A stretch of DNA of 46,579 nt from Paenibacillus pabuli NBRC 13638. Its GTDB lineage: Bacteria; Bacillota; Bacilli; Paenibacillales; Paenibacillaceae. Each line of letters starts with the position of its first letter. Positions within the stretch are counted from its first letter, which is position 1. Below, in pieces: positions 26,734-35,354 of the stretch. The translations under genes and the position numbers were made by a program. The notes under the pieces were generated by a model, which did no database searches, was not told where the DNA came from, and saw only the letters and a program-made list of their open reading frames with translations. The stretch is taken from assembly GCF_001514495.1 (NCBI RefSeq), contig NZ_BCNM01000036.1, forward strand, positions 1-46,579, given 5' to 3'.

Positions 26734-27576
26734 TTATTTAACGATAACTACAGTTCCAGAAATATCACTGAGTGGGACAAGTTTAATCGGATGTTTTTTG
26801 CTAAACTCTTTCACTGCTTGCTTGACCCCAGAGAACCTAGTGCTGTTATAATCATGAACAAAAATGTAACCTCCAGGAGAAAGCCTAGGATAGAAATATT
26901 CGAGACCTGCTAATATAGGTTCATATAAATCCACATCTAAGCTGACAAATGCAAATTGTTCAGTTTCGAGACCGTCTGTCGTTTCTGGGAAGTAACCTTT
27001 TTTCACGACACATCTGGATGGATTTTTTATTTTATCCAAAACAAGTTGAATATTAGTATTCATAAACTCACCTTTTTTAGAGTTTGAAAAGCCTCCTTCT
27101 CTTTCCTTTGTTATATCTCTTTCATCAAATCCATTAAAAGTATCAAATAAATAGAATTGACGATCAGAAAAAGAGTTGCTTATATATTTGGCAAACTCTC
27201 CTTTAAAAACGCCTAATTCAGCAATTGCTCCAGCAATATTACGTATATTGATTTCTTCTGCGACATGACGAAGTACTGTTATACGAGAATCAAACATATG
27301 ACTATGGTAGTAATCAATGATTTGCTCTTCATTGACATTACAGTCTTTTAAAAGCTGTTTCTTAACCTGTTGACCATGTAAATTAGCTATAACCACGTAA
27401 TCGTAATCCAGAAAAGTAATCTGCTCAGGCTTAATGACAGGCTTGGAGAACATTGTCTTCCCCTGCTTTTGCGGATCATTATCAGCATAAGCAATAATCT
27501 CAAACTTATCAGTTAAAGATAAAGTTACTTGAAAGCCACCATCACCAGCTCCAAAAATCACAAGCTTTTCACCCAT
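26734..27576 (-). CDS. TylF-like methyltransferase with N-terminal Rossmann domain
   Basis: A 280-aa two-part protein. Residues 1-85 begin LVIFGAGDGGFQV and continue AYADNDPQKQG, a nucleotide-binding-like fold as found at the front of sugar acyltransferases. Residues 90-280 match the macrocin O-methyltransferase (TylF) family: AELGVFKGEFAKYI (SAM site), FDTFNGFDERD, SLDVDLYEP and HDYN near the end, where metal ligands lie. In glycan clusters such enzymes O- or N-methylate sugars or their acyl groups. The ATG at 27576 follows GGGGGAATAAAG. The exact substrate is not known. Confidence 0.8.
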   Translation of the reverse strand: MGEKLVIFGAGDGGFQVTLSLTDKFEIIAYADNDPQKQGKTMFSKPVIKPEQITFLDYDYVVIANLHGQQVKKQLLKDCNVNEEQIIDYYHSHMFDSRITVLRHVAEEINIRNIAGAIAELGVFKGEFAKYISNSFSDRQFYLFDTFNGFDERDITKEREGGFSNSKKGEFMNTNIQLVLDKIKNPSRCVVKKGYFPETTDGLETEQFAFVSLDVDLYEPILAGLEYFYPRLSPGGYIFVHDYNSTRFSGVKQAVKEFSKKHPIKLVPLSDISGTVVIVK

Positions 27577-27634
27577 CTTTATTCCCCCATCTAACTATAT
27601 GTCAGCTTAATTTTCAAGCTGCTGTCTCTTCATT

Positions 27635-28780
27635 TCAGCTTAAGGTATGCCGCAACAGTACAATAACCTCTTCCAATTCAGCATCTGTCATATTCGTATC
27701 AGAAGGAAGGCAAATTCCCTGCTCAAAGATTTTACCCGCGACATCTTCCCCTTCAATATGGGAGTAGTAATAACACTCCTCAAAAATTGGCTGCAAATGC
27801 AGTGGCTTCCATATCGGACGAGATTCGATATTGTTTGAGTCCAAAACATCAATGGCCTGTGCAGGTCTAACCTCGGTCTGCTGTGGATCGAGGAGCATCG
27901 TAGTCAGCCAATAGGTCGATCGCCCATAAGTCTGCTCCGCCAATATCGTCACACCAGAGATAGTTGCCAACTGCTTCGCATAATGCTGACGAATCTCTCG
28001 CTTGCGTGCAATGCGTTCTTCGAGAACCTCCATCTGTCCTCGCCCAATTCCTGCGAGTACATTACTCAGTCGATAATTGTAGCCGACCTCACTATGCTGA
28101 TAGTGCTTAGCTTGATCTCTGGCTTGAGTCGCCAAGAAACGGGCTTTATTCAATGCCGCCTGATCCTCTGAAACCAGCATTCCACCACCAGATGTGGTAA
28201 TAATCTTGTTTCCATTGAACGAAAAAATACCAAATCGTCCAAATGTACCACTCATTTTCCCTTTATACGAAGCCCCTAAAGATTCCGCAGCATCCTCGAC
28301 AATCGGCACTTCATAATACTCACAAAGCCGAATTAATGGATCATAGTCTGCACTTTGGCCATACAAATTCACAACGATTACAGCTTTGGGTTTTTTACCT
28401 TTGTCTGCGTACTCTTTCATTGCACGCTCCAAAGCGATTGGAGACATGTTCCAGCTTTCAGGCTCCGAATCAATAAATACAGGAGTCGCCTTTTGGTACA
28501 GTATAGGGTTAGCGCTGGCAACAAAGGTTAACGAAGAACAAAATACGATATCGCCTTCTTGCACATTCAACAACAATAATGCCAAATGGATTGCCGCCGT
28601 ACCTGAACTTAAAGCAACAGCCCCCGCACTTCCAACGTACTCCGCGACTTCCTTCTCAAAAGCATCGACATTCGGTCCCAAGGGGGCAACCCAATTTGTT
28701 ATAAATGCATCTTTAACATATTGTTGTTCCAAACCGCTCATATGAGGAGAAGCTAAATAAATACGCTTATGCTCAGTCAT
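27635..28780 (-). CDS. DegT/DnrJ/EryC1 sugar aminotransferase (LegC/PglE/EpsN-like)
   Basis: PLP-dependent transamination of a nucleotide-linked 4-keto-6-deoxy-HexNAc to the 4-amino sugar. The 381-aa protein starts with the SPHMSGLEQQYV segment typical of EpsN and PglE, has FGIFSFNGNKIITTSGGG with the PLP lysine near residue 188, and the SNVLAGIGRGQME segment. In the legionaminic-acid route this is step LegC. It lies 7 bases after the acetyltransferase gene, which would act next on the new amine. Confidence 0.9.
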   Translation of the reverse strand: MTEHKRIYLASPHMSGLEQQYVKDAFITNWVAPLGPNVDAFEKEVAEYVGSAGAVALSSGTAAIHLALLLLNVQEGDIVFCSSLTFVASANPILYQKATPVFIDSEPESWNMSPIALERAMKEYADKGKKPKAVIVVNLYGQSADYDPLIRLCEYYEVPIVEDAAESLGASYKGKMSGTFGRFGIFSFNGNKIITTSGGGMLVSEDQAALNKARFLATQARDQAKHYQHSEVGYNYRLSNVLAGIGRGQMEVLEERIARKREIRQHYAKQLATISGVTILAEQTYGRSTYWLTTMLLDPQQTEVRPAQAIDVLDSNNIESRPIWKPLHLQPIFEECYYYSHIEGEDVAGKIFEQGICLPSDTNMTDAELEEVIVLLRHTLS

Positions 28781-28787
28781 CTGCTTT

Positions 28788-29429
28788 TCATTCCTTACTC
28801 TCTTGGAATTGTTTGATCACTTTAGCTGGACAGCCAACTGCCAGAACGCAGTCTGGGATATTACGAATTACACAGGCTCCCCCACCAATCACGGCATTTC
28901 TTCCAATCTTAACCTGTGGAATTAAACATGCAGCAATGCCAACATGTGTGGAGAAACCAATTTCAACTCCGCCCGCCAAATGAACACCTGGTGACAGATG
29001 AACGTAATCCTTTATACTGCAGTCGTGATCAACTGTCGCGGCCGTATTAATAATGACATGTCTACCTATAGTAGCATCAGCATTGACTACTGAGTTAGCC
29101 ATAATTACGGTTCCTTCTCCAATGTGCGCATCAGCGCTGATCACGGCACTTGAATGTATCGCCTTTCCAAAACGAACATTTTTTTCTTCAAACAATGTAG
29201 TTATTTTTTTTCTCGCAGCATTCTGGCCAATGGCTATGATATATAATGAATTCGGATGCTGCCTGACAACCCGGTCGAATTGATCCAAACCGCCAAGAAG
29301 CGGAACACCCCTCCACTCTTCTTCAGACCAACGGTCATCCATAACCCCGATAATATCTTCACCGTTTGATCGCAGGTTATCCAATACTACTTTTCCATGT
29401 CCACCTGCCCCAAAGATAATATATCCCAG
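28788..29429 (-). CDS. NeuD/PglD-type sugar O/N-acetyltransferase, probable CTG start
   Basis: Left-handed beta-helix acetyltransferase: hexapeptide repeats (IGEGTVIMANSVVNADATIG..., VKIGRNAVIGGGACV) fill residues 95-195, and the N-terminus holds the nucleotide-sugar loop GYIIFGAGGHGKVVL. That loop is in frame only upstream of the first standard start (TTG at 29384), so the gene must begin earlier; a TAG stop in this frame lies 10 codons further up. The best start is CTG at 29429, seven bases after AGGGGGG, giving 213 aa, the normal length. Alternatively one base is missing in the G6/T6 tract: the ATG at 29445 is out of frame by one. In the LegH/PglD role it acetylates the C4 amine. Confidence 0.82.
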   Translation of the reverse strand: MGYIIFGAGGHGKVVLDNLRSNGEDIIGVMDDRWSEEEWRGVPLLGGLDQFDRVVRQHPNSLYIIAIGQNAARKKITTLFEEKNVRFGKAIHSSAVISADAHIGEGTVIMANSVVNADATIGRHVIINTAATVDHDCSIKDYVHLSPGVHLAGGVEIGFSTHVGIAACLIPQVKIGRNAVIGGGACVIRNIPDCVLAVGCPAKVIKQFQESKE

Positions 29430-29481
29430 AAAAAATCCCCCCTCATGTTCCTACCAAGGCTAATGATACGGATTCCCCAGA

Positions 29482-30621
29482 TCAATACGTTATTGTTTTT
29501 TGAATCAATTTTTCATTATTCTTTATTTTTTTAAGAATATCTACAATTAGTCGACTTGTATTATCCTTTGCATAGACATTTTTGGTTGAGGACACAACCT
29601 GCCGAAAATGAGGTGAAGTAGCTTCTTCCAGTGCCCTTTTAAGTGCTTCATCACTCTCATTAATGTCTATAACATTGGAAGAACGTTCCCTACGACCCTG
29701 ACGTGTGCCGATATTGATAACAGGAATATGAAAGGAAGCCGCCTCAATGATTCCAGAGGATGAATTTCCAATTAGGACTTCAGCATTTTGCAACATGACC
29801 AGATAATCAAATGGCTCGAAATTGGTAACTAATTGAATCCTCTTTGTAGAGAATTGATTATAGACCCCTATAAGTCCATCCGATCCCGCATCGGAGTTAG
29901 GCATAATACATATAATATCGTATTCGCTATTTGCCAATACATTTAACATACTAGTTATCATCTGCAGATCCGTGGACTCCGTTGTAACAGGATGATAAGC
30001 GAATAAAATATAGCCTTTAGAATGAATATGGATACTGTATTTATCCATTGTTTTTTTGTGGTCTGGAAGAACAGTGTTCATCATCGTCTCAAGTCTTGGA
30101 GCACCTACGACATGAACTCTCCAAGGATCCTCACCCAATTTCAACAACCTTTCTTTACTTTGCACAGTGGCCACCAGATGAATATGAGCCAGTTTACTGA
30201 TTGCATGGCGAACAGATTCATCTATCGTCCCCGTAACTTCCCCACCGTGTAGGTGCACAAGTGGAATGTTCATATGTGCAGCAACTACCGCTGCTGCAAG
30301 CATTTCTCCCCGGTCCCCCAATACGATCACTGTATCAGGCTGAATGGATTCCAGTGCCTGTGTCATCCCCAATATAGCCAATCCTATTGAACGGGACATG
30401 TTCCCATGCGTCGCACCTTGCAAGAGGCAATCCACCTGAGCAGATATTCGGAATCCATCCTGTCGTATTAGTTCAATGGTATTACCGAATTGAGGGGACA
30501 AATGCATTCCCGTTACAAGAAGATGCAGATCAAGCGTCTTTTCTTCTTCAATTGCTTTCAGAACAGGATAGTATATCCCATAATCGGCACGAGTCCCGGT
30601 AATAACAGTTATTTTTTTCAT
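29482..30621 (-). CDS. neuC: UDP-N-acetylglucosamine 2-epimerase, hydrolysing (NeuC/LegG-like)
   Basis: Removes UDP and inverts C2 to give the free diacetamido-hexose (or ManNAc) used by the synthase. The 379-aa protein begins ITVITGTRADYGIYYPVL, with the TGMH segment, GDRGEML near residue 100 and the C-terminal UDP site GNSSSGIIEAASF. Its start overlaps the neuB stop by 4 bases (ATGA). Because dehydratase and aminotransferase genes are in the same cluster, the LegG reaction (2,4-diacetamido-2,4,6-trideoxymannose) is more likely than simple sialic-acid NeuC. Confidence 0.92.
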   Translation of the reverse strand: MKKITVITGTRADYGIYYPVLKAIEEEKTLDLHLLVTGMHLSPQFGNTIELIRQDGFRISAQVDCLLQGATHGNMSRSIGLAILGMTQALESIQPDTVIVLGDRGEMLAAAVVAAHMNIPLVHLHGGEVTGTIDESVRHAISKLAHIHLVATVQSKERLLKLGEDPWRVHVVGAPRLETMMNTVLPDHKKTMDKYSIHIHSKGYILFAYHPVTTESTDLQMITSMLNVLANSEYDIICIMPNSDAGSDGLIGVYNQFSTKRIQLVTNFEPFDYLVMLQNAEVLIGNSSSGIIEAASFHIPVINIGTRQGRRERSSNVIDINESDEALKRALEEATSPHFRQVVSSTKNVYAKDNTSRLIVDILKKIKNNEKLIQKTITY

Positions 30622-31646
30622 TGAAAGTCTTCCCTTGACAAGAGCTGATCCTCTTCCACATCTCTTGAAAGTACTTTACCAACAAAGTCGAAATAATACT
30701 TGGGTGGGATCCCTATTCCAGGACGCTTGATGACTATATCCTGTTCTTTTATTTGTTCACCAGCTTGCATAGCTCGCCCCGCTACAAGGCTCTTTCGGGC
30801 AACGGACTTTGTGCTTTCTTCGGACGGCATACAGCGTTTAACTCCATCCCCCATTGCTTGTTCAACTGTACGAATCGCCTTTACCAGAGCAGTAAATTCT
30901 TCTGGCACTAGGGAAGCCTTGTGATCTGGGCCAGGCAAAGTACGATCCAGGGTAAAGTGTTTTTCTATAATTTGTGCACCTACTGCTACAGCCGCAACAG
31001 AGACTTCGATACCCTTTGTATGGTCTGAATATCCAATAACTTTCTTAAACTCAACTGCCATAGTATTGATTGCAAGAAGATTCACATCCTCGACAGGAGC
31101 AGGGTAATCTGAGGTGCAGTGAAGCAAAGAAACATTACTTTTAGTAATAACCTCTAACGACTCCCTGATTTCGATCAACTCCGCCATTCCCGTTGAAAGA
31201 ATAATGGGACGTCCATATTGATCAACCTTTTGGAGAAAAGGGATGTTATTCATATCTCCAGAGCCTATTTTAAACGCATCAACTTGGATGGAGTTTAGAA
31301 AGTCGGCGCTTTCCTCATCAAAAGGAGTGGATAAAAAGTCAATCTCTCTCTTGTCGCAATAACTTTTAATCTCTATAAAATCCGAATGACTTAGCTCAAG
31401 CTGCTGCAACATCTCCAATTGGCTCCCTGCTTCTCCGGTGTTTTCCATCTGATACTCCGCTTTTTGAGCATGCCTGGTTACTAGCTTCTTGCTGTTAAAA
31501 GTTTGGAATTTAACTGCATCTGCTCCACACAACACAGCTTGGTCTACACATTCGAGCGCTCGATCCAATGATCCATTATGATTGACTCCTACTTCAGCAA
31601 TAATGTAAACGGACCCTCCGCTGATTCTTGATTGAAAATTGCTCAT
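30618..31646 (-). CDS. neuB: nonulosonic acid synthase (NeuB/LegI-like)
   Basis: Condenses the free hexose with phosphoenolpyruvate to the nine-carbon acid. Of 342 residues the first 270 form the TIM barrel (IIAEVGVNHNGSLDRA, GADAVKFQTF, STPFDEESADFL, GYSDHTKG, IEKHFTLDR) and the last 60 the antifreeze-like SAF domain (KRPGIGIPPKYY). The ATG at 31646 has AGGAGG 11 bases upstream. It is 36 bases after neuA. Family identity is secure; sialic versus legionaminic substrate is decided by the neighbours, which favour legionaminic acid. Confidence 0.95.
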   Translation of the reverse strand: MSNFQSRISGGSVYIIAEVGVNHNGSLDRALECVDQAVLCGADAVKFQTFNSKKLVTRHAQKAEYQMENTGEAGSQLEMLQQLELSHSDFIEIKSYCDKREIDFLSTPFDEESADFLNSIQVDAFKIGSGDMNNIPFLQKVDQYGRPIILSTGMAELIEIRESLEVITKSNVSLLHCTSDYPAPVEDVNLLAINTMAVEFKKVIGYSDHTKGIEVSVAAVAVGAQIIEKHFTLDRTLPGPDHKASLVPEEFTALVKAIRTVEQAMGDGVKRCMPSEESTKSVARKSLVAGRAMQAGEQIKEQDIVIKRPGIGIPPKYYFDFVGKVLSRDVEEDQLLSREDFQ

Positions 31647-31682
31647 TTCGAATGTTTCCTCCTCTCACCATGTTTTTTGCAG

Positions 31683-32384
31683 CTATTTTGAGATTTGTAT
31701 AAGAAATTCAGCCCATTTTAAATCGAGTTCGTTATCTATATCAACAGATCGTTCTTGAGGCATAAGATATCCACAATTATTCGAACCCGTCATCGTATTC
31801 TGAATCATTAACAAATCTCTTTCAACGATATATATTGCACCATTCAATACGTACAATTCCGATAAGTCCTGCCTCCTAAGATTATCAGTCTGTTCCTTCA
31901 AATAAGGCTCAAGCTTTCCAAAATTCCACTCTCTTAGTAGATAAGGATGATTATCAGCTATAGTAATACTCTGTAATGAATCTCCCTCATTATTTATGAA
32001 TGTTTGATAAGCCTGATCAATATCATTAGCATTTCGCAACGGAGAAGTCGGTTGAAGCAACATAATATGTTCAAAGGGAGATTTCTTCTCCTGTTCATAA
32101 TAATGGACGACATGCTTCAGAACATCAATGCTTGCAGCTTGGTCTGTTGCCAGCTCAACGGGGCGGATAAAAGGAACTTTAGCACCAGCCGACTTGGCAA
32201 TACGGGCAATTTCTACGCTATCTGTAGAGACAACTACCTCATCAATATAATGACTGTTCATCGCTGCTTCAATCGTGTAATTAATTAATGGCTTGTGATC
32301 CAATAATCTTATATTTTTATGAAGCAAGCCCTTTGATCCTCCTCTTGCAGGGATCACAGCCAAACATCTGGTTGAGCCTTTCAT
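31683..32384 (-). CDS. neuA: CMP-nonulosonic acid synthetase (NeuA/LegF-like)
   Basis: Activates the nonulosonic acid with CTP to the CMP-sugar, the donor for the glycosyltransferase. The 233-aa protein has the signature AVIPARGGSKGLLHKN near the start, the LLQPTSPLRNANDI motif and the GYLMPQERSVDIDNELDL end. It overlaps the dehydratase stop by 4 bases. A single catalytic domain, with no extra acetylesterase. Confidence 0.94.
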   Translation of the reverse strand: MKGSTRCLAVIPARGGSKGLLHKNIRLLDHKPLINYTIEAAMNSHYIDEVVVSTDSVEIARIAKSAGAKVPFIRPVELATDQAASIDVLKHVVHYYEQEKKSPFEHIMLLQPTSPLRNANDIDQAYQTFINNEGDSLQSITIADNHPYLLREWNFGKLEPYLKEQTDNLRRQDLSELYVLNGAIYIVERDLLMIQNTMTGSNNCGYLMPQERSVDIDNELDLKWAEFLIQISK

Positions 32385-33400
32385 ATCAACACCTTGGAGA
32401 AACCTAATCCGTTTGCCTCAATAAGTTCCCTAATTTCAGATGTATGCATTTGCCTAGCTGTTTTTGAGGAATATTCCTCATGTATGGCTTTTTCGAATCC
32501 AGTGTAATAATGTTCTTGTGTGTTAAAAACGGACGGAATTATATACATTTGTCCGTTTTCCTGTGCTCTCTCTGATTCTTCCAGTGTCATAAGTTCCTCA
32601 TATAATTTTTCTCCGGGGCGAATCCCCGTCTCAATGACTTTACCCAAGTAGCTTCTGCCTTCAGACTGTTCATAGGAATCAATCAGGCACTTGGCCAAGT
32701 CTGTAATTTTAAGGATCGGCATTTTCAATACAAACACCTCTCCACCTTGAGAATATTTCGCAGCATCAATTACCAGTTGAGCAGCCTGTGGGATAGACAT
32801 CATAAAACGAGTCATGTCCGAATGTGTAACCGTTACAGGTCTCCCCTCTGCAATTTGATTTCTGAACAGCGGGATTACTGATCCCCTGGAACCCATTACA
32901 TTACCAAACCGTACACATGCAAATATCGTCCTTTTGCTTCCTTTGTAAAAACCCGCTGCAGAAATCAACTTTTCAGACAACAATTTAGTAGCTCCCATGG
33001 TATTGGTTGGATTGACCACTTTATCCGTGCTTATAGCTATGACCTTCTCAACATTATGCTCGATGGCTGTTTCAATAATATTCTGTACACCAATAACATT
33101 GGTTTTTACCGCTTCCATGGGATTATACTCGCATGCAGGAACATGTTTTAATGCTGCTGCATGAAAAAGAAAGTCCACATCCTCCATGGCATACCCAAGT
33201 CTCTGTTTATCTCTTATATCCCCTATTAGATACCTGATATTACCATACTCTTTGAGTTCTTGTTGCAATTCAAATTGCTTACTTTCATCACGACTGAAAA
33301 TTCGAATTGCTTTTGGTCGATAGGTTAATAGATTTCGTACAATCTCACTTCCAATAGACCCGGTGCCACCCGTAACCAGCACAACTTTATCGGTAAACAT
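32381..33400 (-). CDS. UDP-HexNAc 4,6-dehydratase (PseB/LegB-like)
   Basis: Extended short-chain dehydrogenase that makes the 4-keto-6-deoxy nucleotide sugar, first step of the cluster's pathway. VLVTGGTGSIGSEIV binds NADP; STDKVVNPTNTMGATK takes the place of the YxxxK motif (Met instead of Tyr), as in the FlaA1/PseB/CapD group. The ATG at 33400 (339 aa) with GGAGG 9 bases before it was preferred to 33421. Whether the epimer made is of the PseB or the LegB kind cannot be read from motifs; the retaining LegC/PglD partners argue for LegB-like. No PtmE-type GDP-GlcNAc gene is present. Confidence 0.9.
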   Translation of the reverse strand: MFTDKVVLVTGGTGSIGSEIVRNLLTYRPKAIRIFSRDESKQFELQQELKEYGNIRYLIGDIRDKQRLGYAMEDVDFLFHAAALKHVPACEYNPMEAVKTNVIGVQNIIETAIEHNVEKVIAISTDKVVNPTNTMGATKLLSEKLISAAGFYKGSKRTIFACVRFGNVMGSRGSVIPLFRNQIAEGRPVTVTHSDMTRFMMSIPQAAQLVIDAAKYSQGGEVFVLKMPILKITDLAKCLIDSYEQSEGRSYLGKVIETGIRPGEKLYEELMTLEESERAQENGQMYIIPSVFNTQEHYYTGFEKAIHEEYSSKTARQMHTSEIRELIEANGLGFSKVLI

Positions 33401-33452
33401 ATATACAAACCTCCGGTTCAAAAGATTGATTAATTATGTTGTTTTTATGAAC

Positions 33453-35243
33453 CTAGGCATCCATTATATTATGAATACTATCCATTCTTCTCCCACTTTC
33501 CAACAAAAGCTCTTCCAAGTGAGGAAGTTGTTCTTCCAGTTCCTCTAAAATTCCACCAAGGTATTCCCGTATATAACTTGCTTTGAGAATGATATTCTGT
33601 TCAACAACAATTGTAGGCAGCATCCGATCAAAACGTGCAAGCTGTAGTGGAATCAAAGATTCAAAAATTGGTGCAAACCATTCTCTGTTTACTATGCTTC
33701 CCCACTTTTCTTCTATATCGAATATCACATTATGACATTTTAATGGCTTAGTTCTACTAAGTCCTTCAACATTGTTTATCAATTTACGAAGGACTCTGAT
33801 CTCTGGCTTTAAATGGACTACCTCTGTTGCTACGAGTTCTATCCTCGCCTTCACACTTGCGAATTGTTCATGGTTTATTGCTACTGGATGATCGTTCATC
33901 CAGTTTTCAATTACGTCTTTCTCTATCAATTCACCCTTAAGACCTTCATAAATTTCTTCTATAGCTTGGAAAGGAGCACCTTCAATGACAGCTCCAAGAC
34001 GAGTCGAGTTATAGAAATCAATATGATCGAAGTACTTGATTAAACTTTCAATTGATTCCTTCATGGACATAAAGCTTGCGTCTGTCGAATTCATACCGCC
34101 CTGCACATTCTCAATTTGTCTAACAGCTCTTTGTAGCATTTCAACTTTAGTGTCCTGAGAAAAATGCTCCACCCCATCGCTATAGACCTTTAGTCCCGGG
34201 TAAGATAAATCCTGTCCAGCAAAGACAACCTGTGTTGCGCCCAAAAATATGGCAGTCTGAATTGCAGTTCCTGCAACACTTGGCGTAGGCAGCATTAAGA
34301 GATTGCTTTTGTTTATTTGCAGAAAGTATTGGGAAACTTGGTCATTTTCCATGATGCTATAAATTTTATTTTTCTCTTTTCGCTCAGAAATTCCATAATA
34401 AGACGATGAAGTGAATAACAACGTGGGCTGGAGGGTTTTTTCATTAGAGAAAATTTTATTATTTACTTCATGGCCATCCATGATAACACATAAATGAGGC
34501 TCAATTCCGTGTTTCACCAAAGCCTGTACACTCGAACCAGCTGCGATAATCAGTGCATGTTTTGAGATTTTCCTAATCCATTCTATATCTTCTGTTAAGG
34601 AAGGACCTGACGATACAATAATAGCCGTTTTCCCTTTAAAAGCTTCATACATTTTTTCGATAGATTGGGTTGTAAGTGACTCATGCAAATGATAAAGATA
34701 GTTTTGTGTCCACTCATTTCTAAAACGGTTTTCTACGTATTTATTGGAATGATAATCATTTTTGTAAACTAAAAACTCTTTTTTCACATCATGAAGTACT
34801 TCAATATGATCTTCCAAAAACTTACGTAATCCAATAAAAGCTAGTTTTTCTTGCATATAACTGCACAATAAATGAAACAACATTCTCAGTTGATCATCGC
34901 CAACAGAAATCCAATATAGATTAGGATGACTTAATAATAGGCTAATATCATATTCGGTCATAGCGCTATTGAAGGATGCTTCATCCGGTTCGTATACAAA
35001 CAGCCACCGATCTGGAAACTCTTCTAAAAGATCAGCGATACTTAATCCCTGCCCAAAACCGTATACAAATACGATTTTTGATTCTTCTACCAGTTCCTTT
35101 ACCGCCTGTAGCCATAACTCATCTTTGTCAAATCGCTCATATACAACTCTCTCTTGTCGTAATTTCGATGGATTGGCACTCTTCAATTTTTCTGATATAT
35201 GCGGAAACCTGTGCTCCAATACTTCGAGATTAGCCTGATTCAT
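33453..35243 (-). CDS. Maf-type motility accessory factor, flagellin nonulosonic acid transferase
   Basis: The probable glycosyltransferase that puts the CMP-activated sugar on flagellin Ser/Thr in the cytoplasm before export. The 596-aa protein has an N-terminal Rossmann-like half (IVFVYGFGQGLSIADLL, FVYEPDEASF), the DUF115 core at about 203-375 (GKTAIIVSSGPSLTEDIEW, IIAAGSSVQALVKHGIEPH, FAGQDLSYPG) and a helical C-terminus. It leads the 15-gene cluster, and the flagellin operon terminator just upstream separates it from fliT. Its sugar pathway genes follow at once. Family assignment is strong; acceptor and sugar are inferred. Confidence 0.9.
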   Translation of the reverse strand: MNQANLEVLEHRFPHISEKLKSANPSKLRQERVVYERFDKDELWLQAVKELVEESKIVFVYGFGQGLSIADLLEEFPDRWLFVYEPDEASFNSAMTEYDISLLLSHPNLYWISVGDDQLRMLFHLLCSYMQEKLAFIGLRKFLEDHIEVLHDVKKEFLVYKNDYHSNKYVENRFRNEWTQNYLYHLHESLTTQSIEKMYEAFKGKTAIIVSSGPSLTEDIEWIRKISKHALIIAAGSSVQALVKHGIEPHLCVIMDGHEVNNKIFSNEKTLQPTLLFTSSSYYGISERKEKNKIYSIMENDQVSQYFLQINKSNLLMLPTPSVAGTAIQTAIFLGATQVVFAGQDLSYPGLKVYSDGVEHFSQDTKVEMLQRAVRQIENVQGGMNSTDASFMSMKESIESLIKYFDHIDFYNSTRLGAVIEGAPFQAIEEIYEGLKGELIEKDVIENWMNDHPVAINHEQFASVKARIELVATEVVHLKPEIRVLRKLINNVEGLSRTKPLKCHNVIFDIEEKWGSIVNREWFAPIFESLIPLQLARFDRMLPTIVVEQNIILKASYIREYLGGILEELEEQLPHLEELLLESGRRMDSIHNIMDA

Positions 35244-35281
35244 AAATCATCCACCCATCTGCTTTTTCTTCATATTAATTA

Positions 35282-35302
35282 TTATCGGCCTTTCTTTGTC
35301 AA
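35282..35302 (-). promoter_or_regulatory. possible promoter of the glycosylation cluster
   Basis: Between the fliT terminator and maf the minus strand has GCCGATAA (35282-35289), one base from the SigD -10 box GCCGATAT, and a perfect TTGACA (35297-35302). There is no TAAA at SigD spacing, and no good TATAAT at SigA spacing, so which sigma factor would use it is open. Confidence 0.35.
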
Positions 35303-35317
35303 TAATGAAGCAAAATA

Positions 35318-35347
35318 GAAAAAGCATCGGTCTTTAACCGACGCTTT
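35318..35347 (-). terminator. terminator of the flaG-fliD-fliS-fliT operon
   Basis: AAAGCGTCGGT and ACCGATGCTTT pair over 11 bp (one G.U) on the minus strand around a short loop, ending in TTTTTC, 8 bases after the fliT stop. Confidence 0.85.
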
Positions 35348-35354
35348 ACTCTAA

